64,000 nt of DNA from Streptomyces lydicus (lineage in GTDB: Bacteria; Actinomycetota; Actinomycetes; Streptomycetales; Streptomycetaceae): assembly GCF_004125265.1 (NCBI RefSeq), contig NZ_RDTE01000003.1, positions 2,232,001 to 2,296,000 on the forward strand, written 5' to 3'. Made by a program: the position numbers and the translations under genes. Shown here in pieces: positions 36,184 to 45,406 of this stretch (positions within the stretch are counted from its first letter, which is position 1; every line of letters starts with the position of its first letter). Under the pieces are notes generated by a model, which saw nothing but the letters and a program-made list of their open reading frames with translations, had not been told where the DNA came from and did not search any database.

Positions 36184-37182
36184 GTGAGTACCTGTGCCAC
36201 CGCTTCTCGTGAATCGGCCGAATCTCTCGCCGGGACCGCGGCCCCTGCCCGGACCTGGCTGCTCATCGAGCAGCCGGGCCCCTGGGGCACCCATGCACTG
36301 ACGGACAGCCACCTCGACCCTGACGTCGGCCGGGCCTTGGAGACCGCGGCAGAGGGAACGGGTGTACGCGTCGCCCTGATCCGTCGGCCGGGGCGCCATG
36401 CCGACCGCCACGGCGCCTCCCGGCGACGGCTGTTCCTCGCGCACACCGCGCCGGGGCGATCCTGGATCCGCACGACCACCGTGACCGACGCCCGCGCGGC
36501 CCTCGGGCTGGACTTCGCGGCCCTGGGAGCGGGAGAGCACAACGGCCTCTGGGAGCCGTACATCGGTGAGCCGCTGGTCCTGGTGTGCACCAACGGAAAG
36601 CGGGACCGTTGCTGTGCCCTGCTCGGCCGCCCGCTGGCCGCCGAGCTCGCCGCCGGCGGAACCGAGGCCTGGGAGGTCACCCACATCGGAGGCCACCGCT
36701 TCTCCCCCACCCTTTTCGTCCTCCCCTACGGCTACGCCTACGGACGCGCCTCGGCCCCCCTGGTCAAGGAGGCCGTGGAGACGGCGCGCGACGGACGGAT
36801 CACGATCGACCACGCCCGTGGCCGCTCCGCCTGGGACCGGCCGGGTCAGGCCGCCGACCTTGCGGTCCGTGCGTTGCTCGGGGAGGACCTGGCGGACGCA
36901 CTCGACGTCGTACGGACCGACACGGTGTGGCCCGAACCGAGGTCGGCCGACAGCCTGACGCCCAGCAGCGCGACCCTTGCCGGAGCCTCCGCTACCTGGG
37001 CGGTCACCGTGGCGCACTCCGACGGCCGCGTCTGGCGGATCATCGTTGAACAGCGGGCCGATGGTGCTGCGGCGCCCGCCAGCTGTGGTGCGCCGCTCGG
37101 TCCACCGGCGCGTATGGCGGTTGTCTCGATCAGTGAGGCGAGCAGCATGCCCCAAAGGACGGTCCAGGCTGCTTGCAGGTGA
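36184..37182 (+). CDS. Sucrase/ferredoxin-like protein
   Basis: This 332-residue protein of the Suc_Fer-like family has a thioredoxin-like domain. The block CTNGKRDRCCALLGRPLA (about residues 138-155) carries the conserved cysteines, followed by VTHIGGHRFSPTLFVLPYGYAYGR. Together these typify the family and probably bind a [2Fe-2S] cluster. An iron box abuts the GTG start, so expression should rise under iron starvation; members next to siderophore genes have been proposed to act as reductases. No siderophore gene is adjacent here. Confidence 0.88.
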   Translation: MSTCATASRESAESLAGTAAPARTWLLIEQPGPWGTHALTDSHLDPDVGRALETAAEGTGVRVALIRRPGRHADRHGASRRRLFLAHTAPGRSWIRTTTVTDARAALGLDFAALGAGEHNGLWEPYIGEPLVLVCTNGKRDRCCALLGRPLAAELAAGGTEAWEVTHIGGHRFSPTLFVLPYGYAYGRASAPLVKEAVETARDGRITIDHARGRSAWDRPGQAADLAVRALLGEDLADALDVVRTDTVWPEPRSADSLTPSSATLAGASATWAVTVAHSDGRVWRIIVEQRADGAAAPASCGAPLGPPARMAVVSISEASSMPQRTVQAACR

Positions 37183-37936
37183 CTTGGCGGACTCCCCGAG
37201 ACGCTGTCCGGGCACTTCACCACCTCTCGCTCTCGCACCCCGCGTTCCCGCCTCAGGAGTCAGGCACGCACCCTCATAGGGACCGATCCGCCGCCCGTTC
37301 CGAAGCCGACGGTCACTTCGACCACATGCGGCCCCGTCGGAGGGGCGAACGACGCCCGGCCGCGGACGGCTGCTCCAGGACCAGGTGAGACGGCAGACCA
37401 GACGCACCGACCAGCCATGCCGGGCCCCTCCGCCCGCGCCCCACCGACCGAACGGACGTCCCTCCCGCCTCCACTGCTTGCGCCACGGCCTGTGGCTGCC
37501 CTCCCCCGTCGGCGGCATGGCCGCTCCCTTCCGCACGCACATCGCGCATCACGCACTGACTGGTCGGCCCGCGCCTCGGCGCAAGGCCCACCCTTGCTCA
37601 CCGTGCGAGGTTAGGCGCACGCAATCCGCAACCGAAAGCCCTGTGGATAACCGCTCCTGCCTCTCCCTCCCGCCTCGTTGAAACGCGTCTGACCTGCGTC
37701 TACATCGCTGGAATCAGTCTCTGCCACAGATCTGAGCCAGGGGCCGAGCGCGACGAGCTGACGGAGCGGCCGTGAGTCGCAGCATCGTCGTCGCCGTCAG
37801 CCAGCCCGGCAGCGCGCGTCACGTTCAGCGGCTCGAGATGGGCGGAGCACCTCGCGAGTCGCCGCTCGGACACCCTCCGAATTCGCTCCGTCAGGAATTA
37901 CCGACTGCCCCGTCTCCACGCTTACTGTTCGTTCGT
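37183..37936. other. Long gene-free region before a sensor kinase
   Basis: No frame in these 754 bases has convincing codon bias. Present are an iron-box-like half site (GCGAGGTTAGGCGCACGCAA, 37605-37624) and a DnaA-box-like TGTGGATAA (37642-37650). The last 150 bases before the kinase have lower GC and include TTA codons in the kinase frame, arguing against an upstream extension of that gene. Confidence 0.55.
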
Positions 37937-39847
37937 ATGGGCGATAAGGAAGCGTCGGTCCGCCGCCCGAGCGCCGCGGAGCCCTCGGGTCACGCGCCGT
38001 TTTCCACCGAGAAGGCCTCCGGCGCCCGCAGCAACGAGCCACTCAGCAACGCGCACACGACTGGCGGTCTACCGCACCGGCCGGGGGATCCAGACAATCG
38101 GGCCCTGGCCGACCAGGGCCCTTCCGAGCACGCAACGCGCAGGACGAGTCCGCGGCTGGGATGGCCTCGGCGGGTTTTCTCCCAGGTGCTGATGGTGCAG
38201 CTGGCCATCGCAGCCGGTGTCACAGCCCTGGCGACTGGCCTCTTCCTTGCCCCGCTCAGTGCTCAGCTCGACGACCAGGCGATGCGACGCGCCCTCGCCA
38301 TCGCACAGACCACCGCGGCCGAGCCTCGCCTTGACGATGCCCTGGAATCCTCCCGCCCGACGCGCGACGGCCCCGTACAGCACGAGGCGGAGCGGATTCG
38401 CGCGGCCACCGGCGCCGAGTACGTGGTGATCATGGACAAGCAGGGGGTGCGCTGGTCACATCCCGACCCCGATGAGATCGGCCGCCACGTCTCTACCGAT
38501 CCGAGCATCGCGCTCTCCGGCCAGGAAGTGATGCAGATCGACGAGGGCACCCTGGGCCGGTCCGCGCGGGGCAAGGTCCCGCTTCGTGACGAAAACGGCA
38601 AGGTCATCGGCGCCGTCTCCGTCGGCATCGCGTACGAGAGCGTGCAGGAACGGCTGCTCTCCACCGTCCCCCAGTTGCTCGCTTACGCGGGCGGAGCGCT
38701 CGCCGTGGGTGCGCTCGCCGCCTACCTCGTCGCCCGCCGACTGCAGCGCCGCACCCACGACCTGGCGTTCTCCGACATCTCCGCGTTGCTGGTCGAGCGG
38801 GAGGCTATGCTGCACGGCATCCGGGAAGGGTTCCTCGCCCTCGACAAGAACGGCCGCATCCGCCTGCTGAACGACGAGGCGCAGCGTCTCCTGGATCTCC
38901 GTGCCGAGGACACCGGCCGCCCCTTGGACGCGGTCCTGCCGCCCGGTCGTACGACGGACGTCCTGGCAGGCCGTGTTTCGGGAGCAGACCTCCTGACTGT
39001 CAGCGGGCACCGGGTCCTGGTGGCGAACCGCATGCCGACCGATGACGGCGGTGCCGTGGTCACCCTGCGCGACCGTACCGAGCTGGAGAGGCTGGGACGT
39101 GAACTGGACGGAACCCGCGGCCTCATCGATGCCCTCCGCGCCCAGGACCACGAGCACGCCAACCGGCTGCACACCCTCCTCGGCCTGCTCGAACTCGGGC
39201 TGCAGGAGGAGGCAGTGGAGTTCGTGACGCAGGCCGTGGGTGTGCATCACGCGACCGCCGAGCAGGTCACCGAACGCATCCACGATCCGCTGCTGGCTGC
39301 CCTGCTGGTCGGCAAAGCCACGGTCGCCACCGAGCGCGGCGCCTCCCTGCGCCTCTCCCCCCGTACACACCTGCCCGACCGCCTGGTCGACCCGCACAGC
39401 CTGGTCACTGTCCTGGGCAACCTCGTCGACAACGCACTGGACGCCACGTCGGGTGAGCGTGACGCGCAACTGGAAGCGGAGGTCCGCGCCGACGGCCGCA
39501 CCGCCATCGTGCGCGTCAGCGACAACGGACCGGGCGTGCCCGAAGAGCGCCGCGGGGAGATCTTTACCGAGGGCTGGACGACGAAGGAACCGCCGGCCCA
39601 CGGGCAGCGCGGCATCGGCCTCGCGCTCGTACGACGTCTCGCCGAGCGCTACGGAGGCAATGTCGAGGTGGGCGAACGCCCCGGTGGCGGTGCGGTGTTC
39701 ACCGTGACGGTCCCCGACGCACTGACCGAAGAGCTTCCCGAGGCGCGTATAGCAACCCTCCAGGAAGCAGTCACGGACACTCACACCACCGGACGGTCCG
39801 AAGGAGGCGCTCGTCTCCCCGACGGCTCCACGGAGGCCGCCAGATGA
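37937..39847 (+). CDS. CitA/DcuS-type sensor histidine kinase
   Basis: This 636-residue membrane kinase probably senses an extracellular carboxylate. Its regions are a disordered N-terminus (1-78), a first membrane helix (about 84-107), an extracytoplasmic sensor domain with the typical HPDPDEIGRHV segment, a second helix (LLAYAGGALAVGALAAYLVA), a PAS domain, a phosphoacceptor region RAQDHEHANRLHTLLGLLELG, and an ATPase domain with NLVDNALDAT and GIGLALVRRL. The start is uncertain: ATG 37937-37939 is the first in a stretch with normal codon bias, but no ribosome-binding site is seen. Its stop overlaps the regulator gene. Confidence 0.88.
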   Translation: MGDKEASVRRPSAAEPSGHAPFSTEKASGARSNEPLSNAHTTGGLPHRPGDPDNRALADQGPSEHATRRTSPRLGWPRRVFSQVLMVQLAIAAGVTALATGLFLAPLSAQLDDQAMRRALAIAQTTAAEPRLDDALESSRPTRDGPVQHEAERIRAATGAEYVVIMDKQGVRWSHPDPDEIGRHVSTDPSIALSGQEVMQIDEGTLGRSARGKVPLRDENGKVIGAVSVGIAYESVQERLLSTVPQLLAYAGGALAVGALAAYLVARRLQRRTHDLAFSDISALLVEREAMLHGIREGFLALDKNGRIRLLNDEAQRLLDLRAEDTGRPLDAVLPPGRTTDVLAGRVSGADLLTVSGHRVLVANRMPTDDGGAVVTLRDRTELERLGRELDGTRGLIDALRAQDHEHANRLHTLLGLLELGLQEEAVEFVTQAVGVHHATAEQVTERIHDPLLAALLVGKATVATERGASLRLSPRTHLPDRLVDPHSLVTVLGNLVDNALDATSGERDAQLEAEVRADGRTAIVRVSDNGPGVPEERRGEIFTEGWTTKEPPAHGQRGIGLALVRRLAERYGGNVEVGERPGGGAVFTVTVPDALTEELPEARIATLQEAVTDTHTTGRSEGGARLPDGSTEAAR

Positions 39848-40518
39848 TCGACGTACTGGTCGTCGACGACGATGTGCAGGTCGCGAAGATCAACGCTGCC
39901 TATGTCGCGAAGATCGAGGGCTTCCGTGTCAGTTGCCTCGCGCACACGGCCGCTGAGGCCCTTGCCGCCCTTGAGGCCCACTCCGTCGATCTGATCCTTC
40001 TGGACCACTACCTCCCCGACAGAACAGGACTCCAACTGGTCACCGACCTGCGACGGCGCGGCCTGGTCACCGATGTGATCATGGTGACGGCAGCGCGCGA
40101 CATCGCGACGGTACAGGCCGCGATGCGCCACGGTGCGCTGCAGTACCTCGTCAAGCCTTTCACCTTCGCAGGCCTGCGCTCCAAATTGTTGGGATACGCG
40201 GCGCTGCATCGCACCTTTGCCGGTGGCGGGCAGGCCGAACAGTCCGAAGTGGATCGGATCTTCGGGGCGTTGGGAGCCGCCAACGCGGGTCCCGCCGAGC
40301 TGCCGAAGGGACACTCCACCGCCACCGCCGACCGCGTGCGCACGGTGCTGCGCTCCGCGGGTGCCCCGCTGTCGGCGCAGGACGTCGCCCTCCAGGCGGG
40401 GCTGAGCCGGCAGACCGCACAGCGCTACCTCAAACTCCTGGAACGCACCGGGCGGGTGCGCCTCACACTCAAGTACGGCGAGACCGGCCGCCCGGAACAC
40501 CGCTACGAGTGGGTCTAG
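39844..40518 (+). CDS. CitB/DcuR-type response regulator
   Basis: This 224-residue response regulator partners the preceding kinase (ATGA overlap). The receiver has DDD at residues 8-10, the phosphoacceptor Asp in LILLDHYLP, MVTAARD and the conserved lysine in YLVKPFTF. The C-terminal domain has a helix-turn-helix (PLSAQDVALQAGLSRQTAQRYLKLLERTGRV). Such systems usually control uptake of dicarboxylates or citrate; a solute symporter gene ends just downstream on the opposite strand, but the target is not shown. Confidence 0.92.
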   Translation: MIDVLVVDDDVQVAKINAAYVAKIEGFRVSCLAHTAAEALAALEAHSVDLILLDHYLPDRTGLQLVTDLRRRGLVTDVIMVTAARDIATVQAAMRHGALQYLVKPFTFAGLRSKLLGYAALHRTFAGGGQAEQSEVDRIFGALGAANAGPAELPKGHSTATADRVRTVLRSAGAPLSAQDVALQAGLSRQTAQRYLKLLERTGRVRLTLKYGETGRPEHRYEWV

Positions 40519-40637
40519 CCAGGAAAATGAACGCCACGGTGGGCCGAGAGGCACCGGGAAGCCGGTGTACACGGGTAGGGCGCGGCAGCCACGCGACACA
40601 CGACTGCGACGCCCGTCCGTCCGTCCCAGGGCCAAGG

Positions 40638-40667
40638 CACAGCCCGACCCTGAGGTATCGGGCTGTG
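40638..40667. terminator. Terminator between convergent regulator and symporter genes
   Basis: A perfect 10-bp inverted repeat (CACAGCCCGA / TCGGGCTGTG) with a 10-base loop lies just beyond the symporter stop. Confidence 0.7.
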
Positions 40668-40677
40668 TCGGACAGGC

Positions 40678-42282
40678 CTAAGCCGCCCCCGCCCCTGTCA
40701 GCGCCCGTACCTCCGTCTCTGCGTGCCGTGCCTCGTCGGCGGCCTCCGGGGAGAGCACCGTTCCCAGCCACCCCATCAGGAAGCCCAACGGAATCGATAC
40801 GACACCGGGGTTGTCGAGCGGGAAGAAGGCAAAGTCCATCCCCGGGAAGAGTGACTCCCGGCTGCCGGAGACCACCGGTGAGAGAGCGACCAGGGTGATC
40901 GACGGGAGCAGACCGCCGTATACGGACCAGACCGCGCCCCGGGTCGTGAAGCGGCGCCAGAAGAGCGTGTACAGCAGGACCGGCAGATTGGCCGATGCGG
41001 CAACGGCGAAGGCCAGACCCACCAGGAAGGCAACGTTGAGGTCCTGGGCCAGCAGGGCAAGGCCGATCGCGACCGCGCCGACGGCCACCGCTGCGATGCG
41101 CGCCACGGTCACCTCGGCTCGCTGGGCATCCTGCGCCGTGCCGCGCGGGCGCCGTAGCGAGGCATACAGGTCGTGCGCGACGGAAGCCGACGAGGCGAGT
41201 GTGATGCCGGCGACCACGGCCAGGATGGTCGCGAACGCGACTGCCGCCACCACGGCGAAGAGAACCGTGCCGCCGGTCGACCCCGCGCCGCCTCCCAGAT
41301 CGAGGGCCAGCAGCGGGACGGCGGTGTTGCCTGCCGTATTGGACGTCCGGACAGCGTCGCTGCCGAGTACCGCCGCAGCACCAAACCCAAGCACGATGGT
41401 CATCAAGTAGAAGCCACCGATCAGCCCGATGGACCAGACGACGGATCGACGGGCGGAACGCGCCGTGGGGACGGTGTAGAAGCGGGAGAGGATGTGCGGC
41501 AGCCCGGCTGTGCCCAGGACGAGCGCGATGCCGAGGCTGATGAAGTCCAGCCGAGAGATCCAGTCCTCACCGTATTTGAGGCCCGGTGCGAGGAAGTCGC
41601 GCCCGTGGCCGCTGCGTTCGGCGGCGGTGTTCAGCAGGACGTTGAAGTCGCCGTGAAACCGGAGCAGTACCAGGACGGTCAGAGCAATGGCGCCCCCCAT
41701 GAGGAGCACGGCCTTGACGATCTGGATCCAGGTCGTGGCGCGCATCCCGCCGAAAGCGACGTACACCACCATCAAGGCACCGACCCCGATCACCATCCAG
41801 GTACGGGCCTGCTGACCCGTGCCCCCCAGGAGCAGGGCGACCAGACTGCCGGCCCCGACCATCTGCGCCACCAGGTAGAGCACCGACACGGTGACGGAGG
41901 CCGCCCCGGCCGCCATACGGACGGGGCGTTCCCGCATCCGGGCTGCGACGACATCGGCGAGGGTGAACCTGCCACAGTTGCGGACGAGTTCGGCAACGAG
42001 GAAGAGGACGACGAGCCAGGCGACGAGGAAGCCGACCGAGTACAACAGGCCGTCGTAACCGAAAAGGGCGATCAGCCCGGAAATTCCGAGGAAGGAGGCG
42101 GCGGACATATAGTCCCCCGCGATGGCGAAACCGTTCTCCATCGGTGAGAAAAGCCTCCCACCCGCGTAGAACTCTTCGGCGGAGCCGTGCCTGCGACGGC
42201 TCACCCAGGTGGTGATCGCCAGGGTGACGGCGATGAACACGCTGAACAGGACCCAGGCGAGGGCCTGGTGGTCGTAGGTCAC
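40678..42282 (-). CDS. Sodium/solute symporter (acetate/monocarboxylate type)
   Basis: This 534-residue permease of the SSS family is closest to ActP/MctC. About 13 helices are visible, with the family signatures YAGGRLFSPMENGFAIAGDYMSAASFLGISG near the N-terminus and GGMRATTWIQIVKAVLLMGG in the middle. It probably cotransports Na+ or H+ with acetate, pyruvate or propionate. The GTG start overlaps the stop of the DUF485 gene (GTGA), the usual genetic arrangement of such symporters. Confidence 0.93.
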   Translation of the reverse strand: MTYDHQALAWVLFSVFIAVTLAITTWVSRRRHGSAEEFYAGGRLFSPMENGFAIAGDYMSAASFLGISGLIALFGYDGLLYSVGFLVAWLVVLFLVAELVRNCGRFTLADVVAARMRERPVRMAAGAASVTVSVLYLVAQMVGAGSLVALLLGGTGQQARTWMVIGVGALMVVYVAFGGMRATTWIQIVKAVLLMGGAIALTVLVLLRFHGDFNVLLNTAAERSGHGRDFLAPGLKYGEDWISRLDFISLGIALVLGTAGLPHILSRFYTVPTARSARRSVVWSIGLIGGFYLMTIVLGFGAAAVLGSDAVRTSNTAGNTAVPLLALDLGGGAGSTGGTVLFAVVAAVAFATILAVVAGITLASSASVAHDLYASLRRPRGTAQDAQRAEVTVARIAAVAVGAVAIGLALLAQDLNVAFLVGLAFAVAASANLPVLLYTLFWRRFTTRGAVWSVYGGLLPSITLVALSPVVSGSRESLFPGMDFAFFPLDNPGVVSIPLGFLMGWLGTVLSPEAADEARHAETEVRALTGAGAA

Positions 42283-42785
42283 CGTACGTTCCCTCCGGTG
42301 AGCTCCTGGGTTTCCCAGCGGATGTCGAGCGCCGCACTGTCCCTGCGCAGCCGGGCATGGCGCGCGTACGCCCAGGTCAGCAGGAAGGTCGTGGCAAACT
42401 GACCGAGTCCGACCAACATCGCGACATTCAGGGCGCCGGCGACACGATGGGACATGAGGCCGGGCGCAGCGGTCGCTGCGATCACATAGGCGAGGTACCA
42501 GGCCAGAAAGACCGCAGTGCCGGGCAGAACGAACCGCCGGTAGCGGCGGCGCACCTCCTGGAAGGCCGCACTTCTTTGCACCGCAAGGTAGATCTCGTCA
42601 TGCGGCGAGGACCGCTCGTCCTCGGGTGCCGGTACCGCCCGGGGTGTCTGCCCGCCGCCCCACTCGGCCGCTGCCTCCGCTGCGCCGTCCAGCTCGCCCC
42701 ACCCGGAGGCGAGAGCGTCGTACCAGGGGTCGTCAAGCCGTACGCCCCCTGATTCAAAGGCCGAGCGGCCGTCCTGCTTGTCCAC
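42279..42785 (-). CDS. DUF485 membrane protein, symporter partner
   Basis: This 168-residue protein has a hydrophilic N-terminal 60 residues followed by a DUF485 domain with two helices (FVLPGTAVFLAWYLAYVIAATAAP and LNVAMLVGLGQFATTFLLTWAYA). DUF485 proteins are nearly always encoded with acetate-type symporters, as here, and are thought to be accessory subunits. The promoter for the pair should lie in 42786-42880. Confidence 0.9.
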   Translation of the reverse strand: MDKQDGRSAFESGGVRLDDPWYDALASGWGELDGAAEAAAEWGGGQTPRAVPAPEDERSSPHDEIYLAVQRSAAFQEVRRRYRRFVLPGTAVFLAWYLAYVIAATAAPGLMSHRVAGALNVAMLVGLGQFATTFLLTWAYARHARLRRDSAALDIRWETQELTGGNVR

Positions 42786-42880
42786 CGAACTCTCCTTGGT
42801 GCACGGGGCTGTTGTCCGTGCGACCCAAGGTTGGACAGAAAGGAAGATCCGGGACTCTTCATTCCGAACCCTTCACCCCA

Positions 42881-43567
42881 TCAGGTGATGGGCTGTCCGG
42901 GCGGCTGTGCCAGGCCGTGGCGGTACGCGTAGCGGATGGCTTGGGCCCGGTCCCGCAGCCCAGCTTTGGCGAAGAGGTTGTTGATGTGTGTCTTCACCGT
43001 CGCTGTGGAGACGTGCAGCGTCCGGGCGATCTCCGGATTGGACTGACCGTCGGCGACCAGCCGCAGCACCTCCACCTCGCGGGCGGTCAGGCCGTCCGGA
43101 GGCACATCCGGCGGTTGCGGAAGCGGCCGTACAGGCTCCGCCACGCGCTCCAGCAGCCTGCGCTGGATCGTGGGCGACAGACCGGCTTCGCCCGAAAGCA
43201 CACCGTCGATGGCGCGGACGATCTCATCGCCGTCCGCGTCCTTGGTCAGGTAGCCACGGGCGCCGGCCTGCAGTGCGGGAAAGAGCGAGTCGTCGTCCGC
43301 ATAGGTGGTGAGCACCACGACCTGAGTGCCGGGATGCTCGGCACGGATACGCCGGGTGGCCTCGACACCGTCACAGCGCGGCATGCGCAGATCCATCAGC
43401 ACGACATCGGGGCGGAGTTCGGCGACGAGCCGGATGGCGTCGGCGCCGTCCGCGGCCGAACCGACGACCTCGATGCCCGGCAGCAATCCCAGCAGCATCA
43501 CGATTCCCTCGCGCACCACCGTCTGGTCATCGGCGACCACCACCCGTGTCACCGTGCGTGCCGTCAT
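42881..43567 (-). CDS. NarL/LuxR-family response regulator
   Basis: This 228-residue regulator has a receiver domain (ADDQ, phosphoacceptor in VVLMDLRMP, LTTYADDD, TKDA) and a C-terminal LuxR-type helix-turn-helix (LTAREVEVLRLVADGQSNPEIARTLHVSTATVKTHINNLFAKAGLRDR, of which the VSTATVKTHINNLF part is the recognition region). Its ATG overlaps the kinase stop. It is followed on the same strand, 95 bp on, by the DUF485-symporter pair, a possible target. Confidence 0.94.
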   Translation of the reverse strand: MTARTVTRVVVADDQTVVREGIVMLLGLLPGIEVVGSAADGADAIRLVAELRPDVVLMDLRMPRCDGVEATRRIRAEHPGTQVVVLTTYADDDSLFPALQAGARGYLTKDADGDEIVRAIDGVLSGEAGLSPTIQRRLLERVAEPVRPLPQPPDVPPDGLTAREVEVLRLVADGQSNPEIARTLHVSTATVKTHINNLFAKAGLRDRAQAIRYAYRHGLAQPPGQPIT

Positions 43568-44730
43568 ACAGGCACCCGCAGCCGCACCACGAAACCCTCC
43601 TCGTCAGGGCCGGAATCCAGCGTTCCACCGAGAAGTTCGGCGCGCTCCCGCATCCCGAGCAGACCGTATCCGGAGCCGCTGTCCCCGAGTTCCCCGGGCT
43701 TGCCTCGGCCGCCGAAGTCACGCACCTCCAGCCCTACACCGTCCGTCCCGTACTCCAGCCGCACATTCACCCGTGCCCCCGGGGCGTGCTTGCGTACGTT
43801 CGTCAGCGCCTCCTGGGCGACCCTGCGGACCGCGAGGCCCGCCTCCGCCGACAAGGCACGGCCCTCGCCCGCCACTTCCAGCTGAATGCCCTCAGCGACC
43901 ACCAGGCGGCGCAGAAAGTCCTCGACCGGGATCACCTCCCCGCGTAGCGCGGAAAGCGCCTCACGGGTGCCGTCCAGCCCTTCACGGGCCATCCCCCGGC
44001 ACGCGACCACCCTGTCCAGGAGCTGATCACGGTCCGCCTCGAGGTCGGTGCTGCGGCGGATCAGCTGCCGCGCCGCCTCCAGGTGCACCAGTTGGGCGCT
44101 GAGGCTGTGGGCGAGGACGTCGTGGATCTCGCGTGCGATCCGCCCGCGCTCGGTGAGCGCCGCCGATTCGGCCTCCGCCCTGCGGGCGGCCCGCTCCTGG
44201 GCCAGCAGCCGCTGGGCGTTGCCGCGGGCCTCGGCATCAAGTCGTACGACATAGCCCGCCAGCGCCAGACCCACCGTGGTCGCGATGGTCGCGATCCAGT
44301 TGCCATGGCCCACCACTGCGTACGCGCCGAGGGCCGCGGCGGCGCACGGTACCGCGGCGCTCAGCGGAAGCCGCTCCAAGGCGATGACGGCACAGACACA
44401 CCACAGCACGATCGCGGGCACCCGCGCCCCGGCGAACGCGAAGCCGAAGGCCGCCGCCACCAGTAGCGCGAGCAGCCCGAGGGACGGCCACAGACGGCGT
44501 GCCAGCGTCATGCGGAAGAAGCCGCGGAAAACCAGGACGGTGACGGCCATGCCGGCACACGCCGCCACCCGCCCCCAGCCGGTGAAGCCCGGCCCCGTCA
44601 GGGTGATCCACACCAGGCCGGCGAGCACCACGACACGCACCGCTCGACCGATCCACACCCGGGCGCCGCTGTCCCCCTCACGGGACAGCGACTCCCGCAG
44701 GGGCCACCTCGTCCAGTAGTTCAGGGGCAC
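43564..44730 (-). CDS. NarL-type sensor histidine kinase
   Basis: This 388-residue HisKA_3 kinase has about five or six N-terminal helices without a large extracellular domain, so it probably senses a membrane or intracellular signal. The phosphoacceptor lies in GRIAREIHDVLAHSLSA. The short ATPase domain has QEALTNVRKHAPGA and GYGLLGMRERAELLGG. It forms an operon with the regulator and follows the CcdC-like gene by 31 bp. Confidence 0.93.
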   Translation of the reverse strand: MPLNYWTRWPLRESLSREGDSGARVWIGRAVRVVVLAGLVWITLTGPGFTGWGRVAACAGMAVTVLVFRGFFRMTLARRLWPSLGLLALLVAAAFGFAFAGARVPAIVLWCVCAVIALERLPLSAAVPCAAAALGAYAVVGHGNWIATIATTVGLALAGYVVRLDAEARGNAQRLLAQERAARRAEAESAALTERGRIAREIHDVLAHSLSAQLVHLEAARQLIRRSTDLEADRDQLLDRVVACRGMAREGLDGTREALSALRGEVIPVEDFLRRLVVAEGIQLEVAGEGRALSAEAGLAVRRVAQEALTNVRKHAPGARVNVRLEYGTDGVGLEVRDFGGRGKPGELGDSGSGYGLLGMRERAELLGGTLDSGPDEEGFVVRLRVPV

Positions 44731-44760
44731 GTACGGTCCTTTCCGGGGCGCGCGGGGGCG

Positions 44761-45249
44761 TCAGCCCGCAACAGGGACACGGTACGTCTGCCGCAGGGCC
44801 TGGGCCCGCCAGGTGGTGACGCCGGCACGGGTCAGCAGCATCGCTGCTACGGAGAGCATGGTGGCCCCGCCGCCCTGGTGGACCCCCACGGCCGCCGCGG
44901 TGCCCATGAGACCGATCCGCAGCACCATTCCGCACAGCCACACACCGGCCGCCGCCCAGCCTCCTTTGCTCCAGACCGCACCGTCTGCGTCCGTCCAGAT
45001 GCGCGTCGTCCATGCCCAGCCGACACCGCAGGCCAGCCCAATAAGGATCTCCACGCCGAGCAGGACGGCGGACGCCTCGCGGTGCCCGGGGTCCAGGAGG
45101 CCGGGCTGCCGCACCGCCAGGACCGTCAGGACGACCGGAATCAGCAACCACTTCTTGCCCTCCGACGCGACTCGCCGCGCCGAGAACTGCCGGACGAACA
45201 CCCAGGCAACCGCCGCGGTGATCACAACGATGTTGAGCAAGCCGCTCAT
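44761..45249 (-). CDS. CcdC-like (DUF1453) membrane protein
   Basis: This 162-residue protein has about five predicted helices, beginning MSGLLNIVVITAAVAWVFVRQF and continuing with KKWLLIPVVLTVLA, the pattern of DUF1453/CcdC-like proteins. Function unknown; the adjacent kinase suggests a sensory or accessory role, but that is speculative. I chose the ATG at 45247-45249, preceded by GAGGGCC. Confidence 0.78.
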   Translation of the reverse strand: MSGLLNIVVITAAVAWVFVRQFSARRVASEGKKWLLIPVVLTVLAVRQPGLLDPGHREASAVLLGVEILIGLACGVGWAWTTRIWTDADGAVWSKGGWAAAGVWLCGMVLRIGLMGTAAAVGVHQGGGATMLSVAAMLLTRAGVTTWRAQALRQTYRVPVAG

Positions 45250-45351
45250 GGACTCAGGCCCTCCGTGGGACGGGGAATTCGACGTTTCCGACGCTACGGA
45301 GCGGTGCCGGCGGCCGGATCGGAGCAAGGGTGGGGGCCGGGTGGAAATGCC

Positions 45352-45389
45352 ACGGGCGCCTCTCCACCCAGGGGTGGAGAGGCGCCCGT
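45352..45389. terminator. Terminator after parE
   Basis: A near-perfect 17-bp inverted repeat (ACGGGCGCCTCTCCACC / GGTGGAGAGGCGCCCGT) with a tiny loop lies 18 bp beyond the parE stop. Confidence 0.88.
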
Positions 45390-45406
45390 AGGGAGCTGCG
45401 GTCCGG

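Noticed and set aside
36076..37542. 488-codon minus-strand frame opposite the sucrase/ferredoxin-like gene
   Set aside because: Mostly antisense to a supported gene, with no ribosome-binding site or domain.
37772..37936. Upstream extension of the CitA/DcuS-type kinase to GTG 37772
   Set aside because: The extra 55 codons include TTA codons and lose the G/C third-position bias before the ATG at 37937, so they look untranslated.
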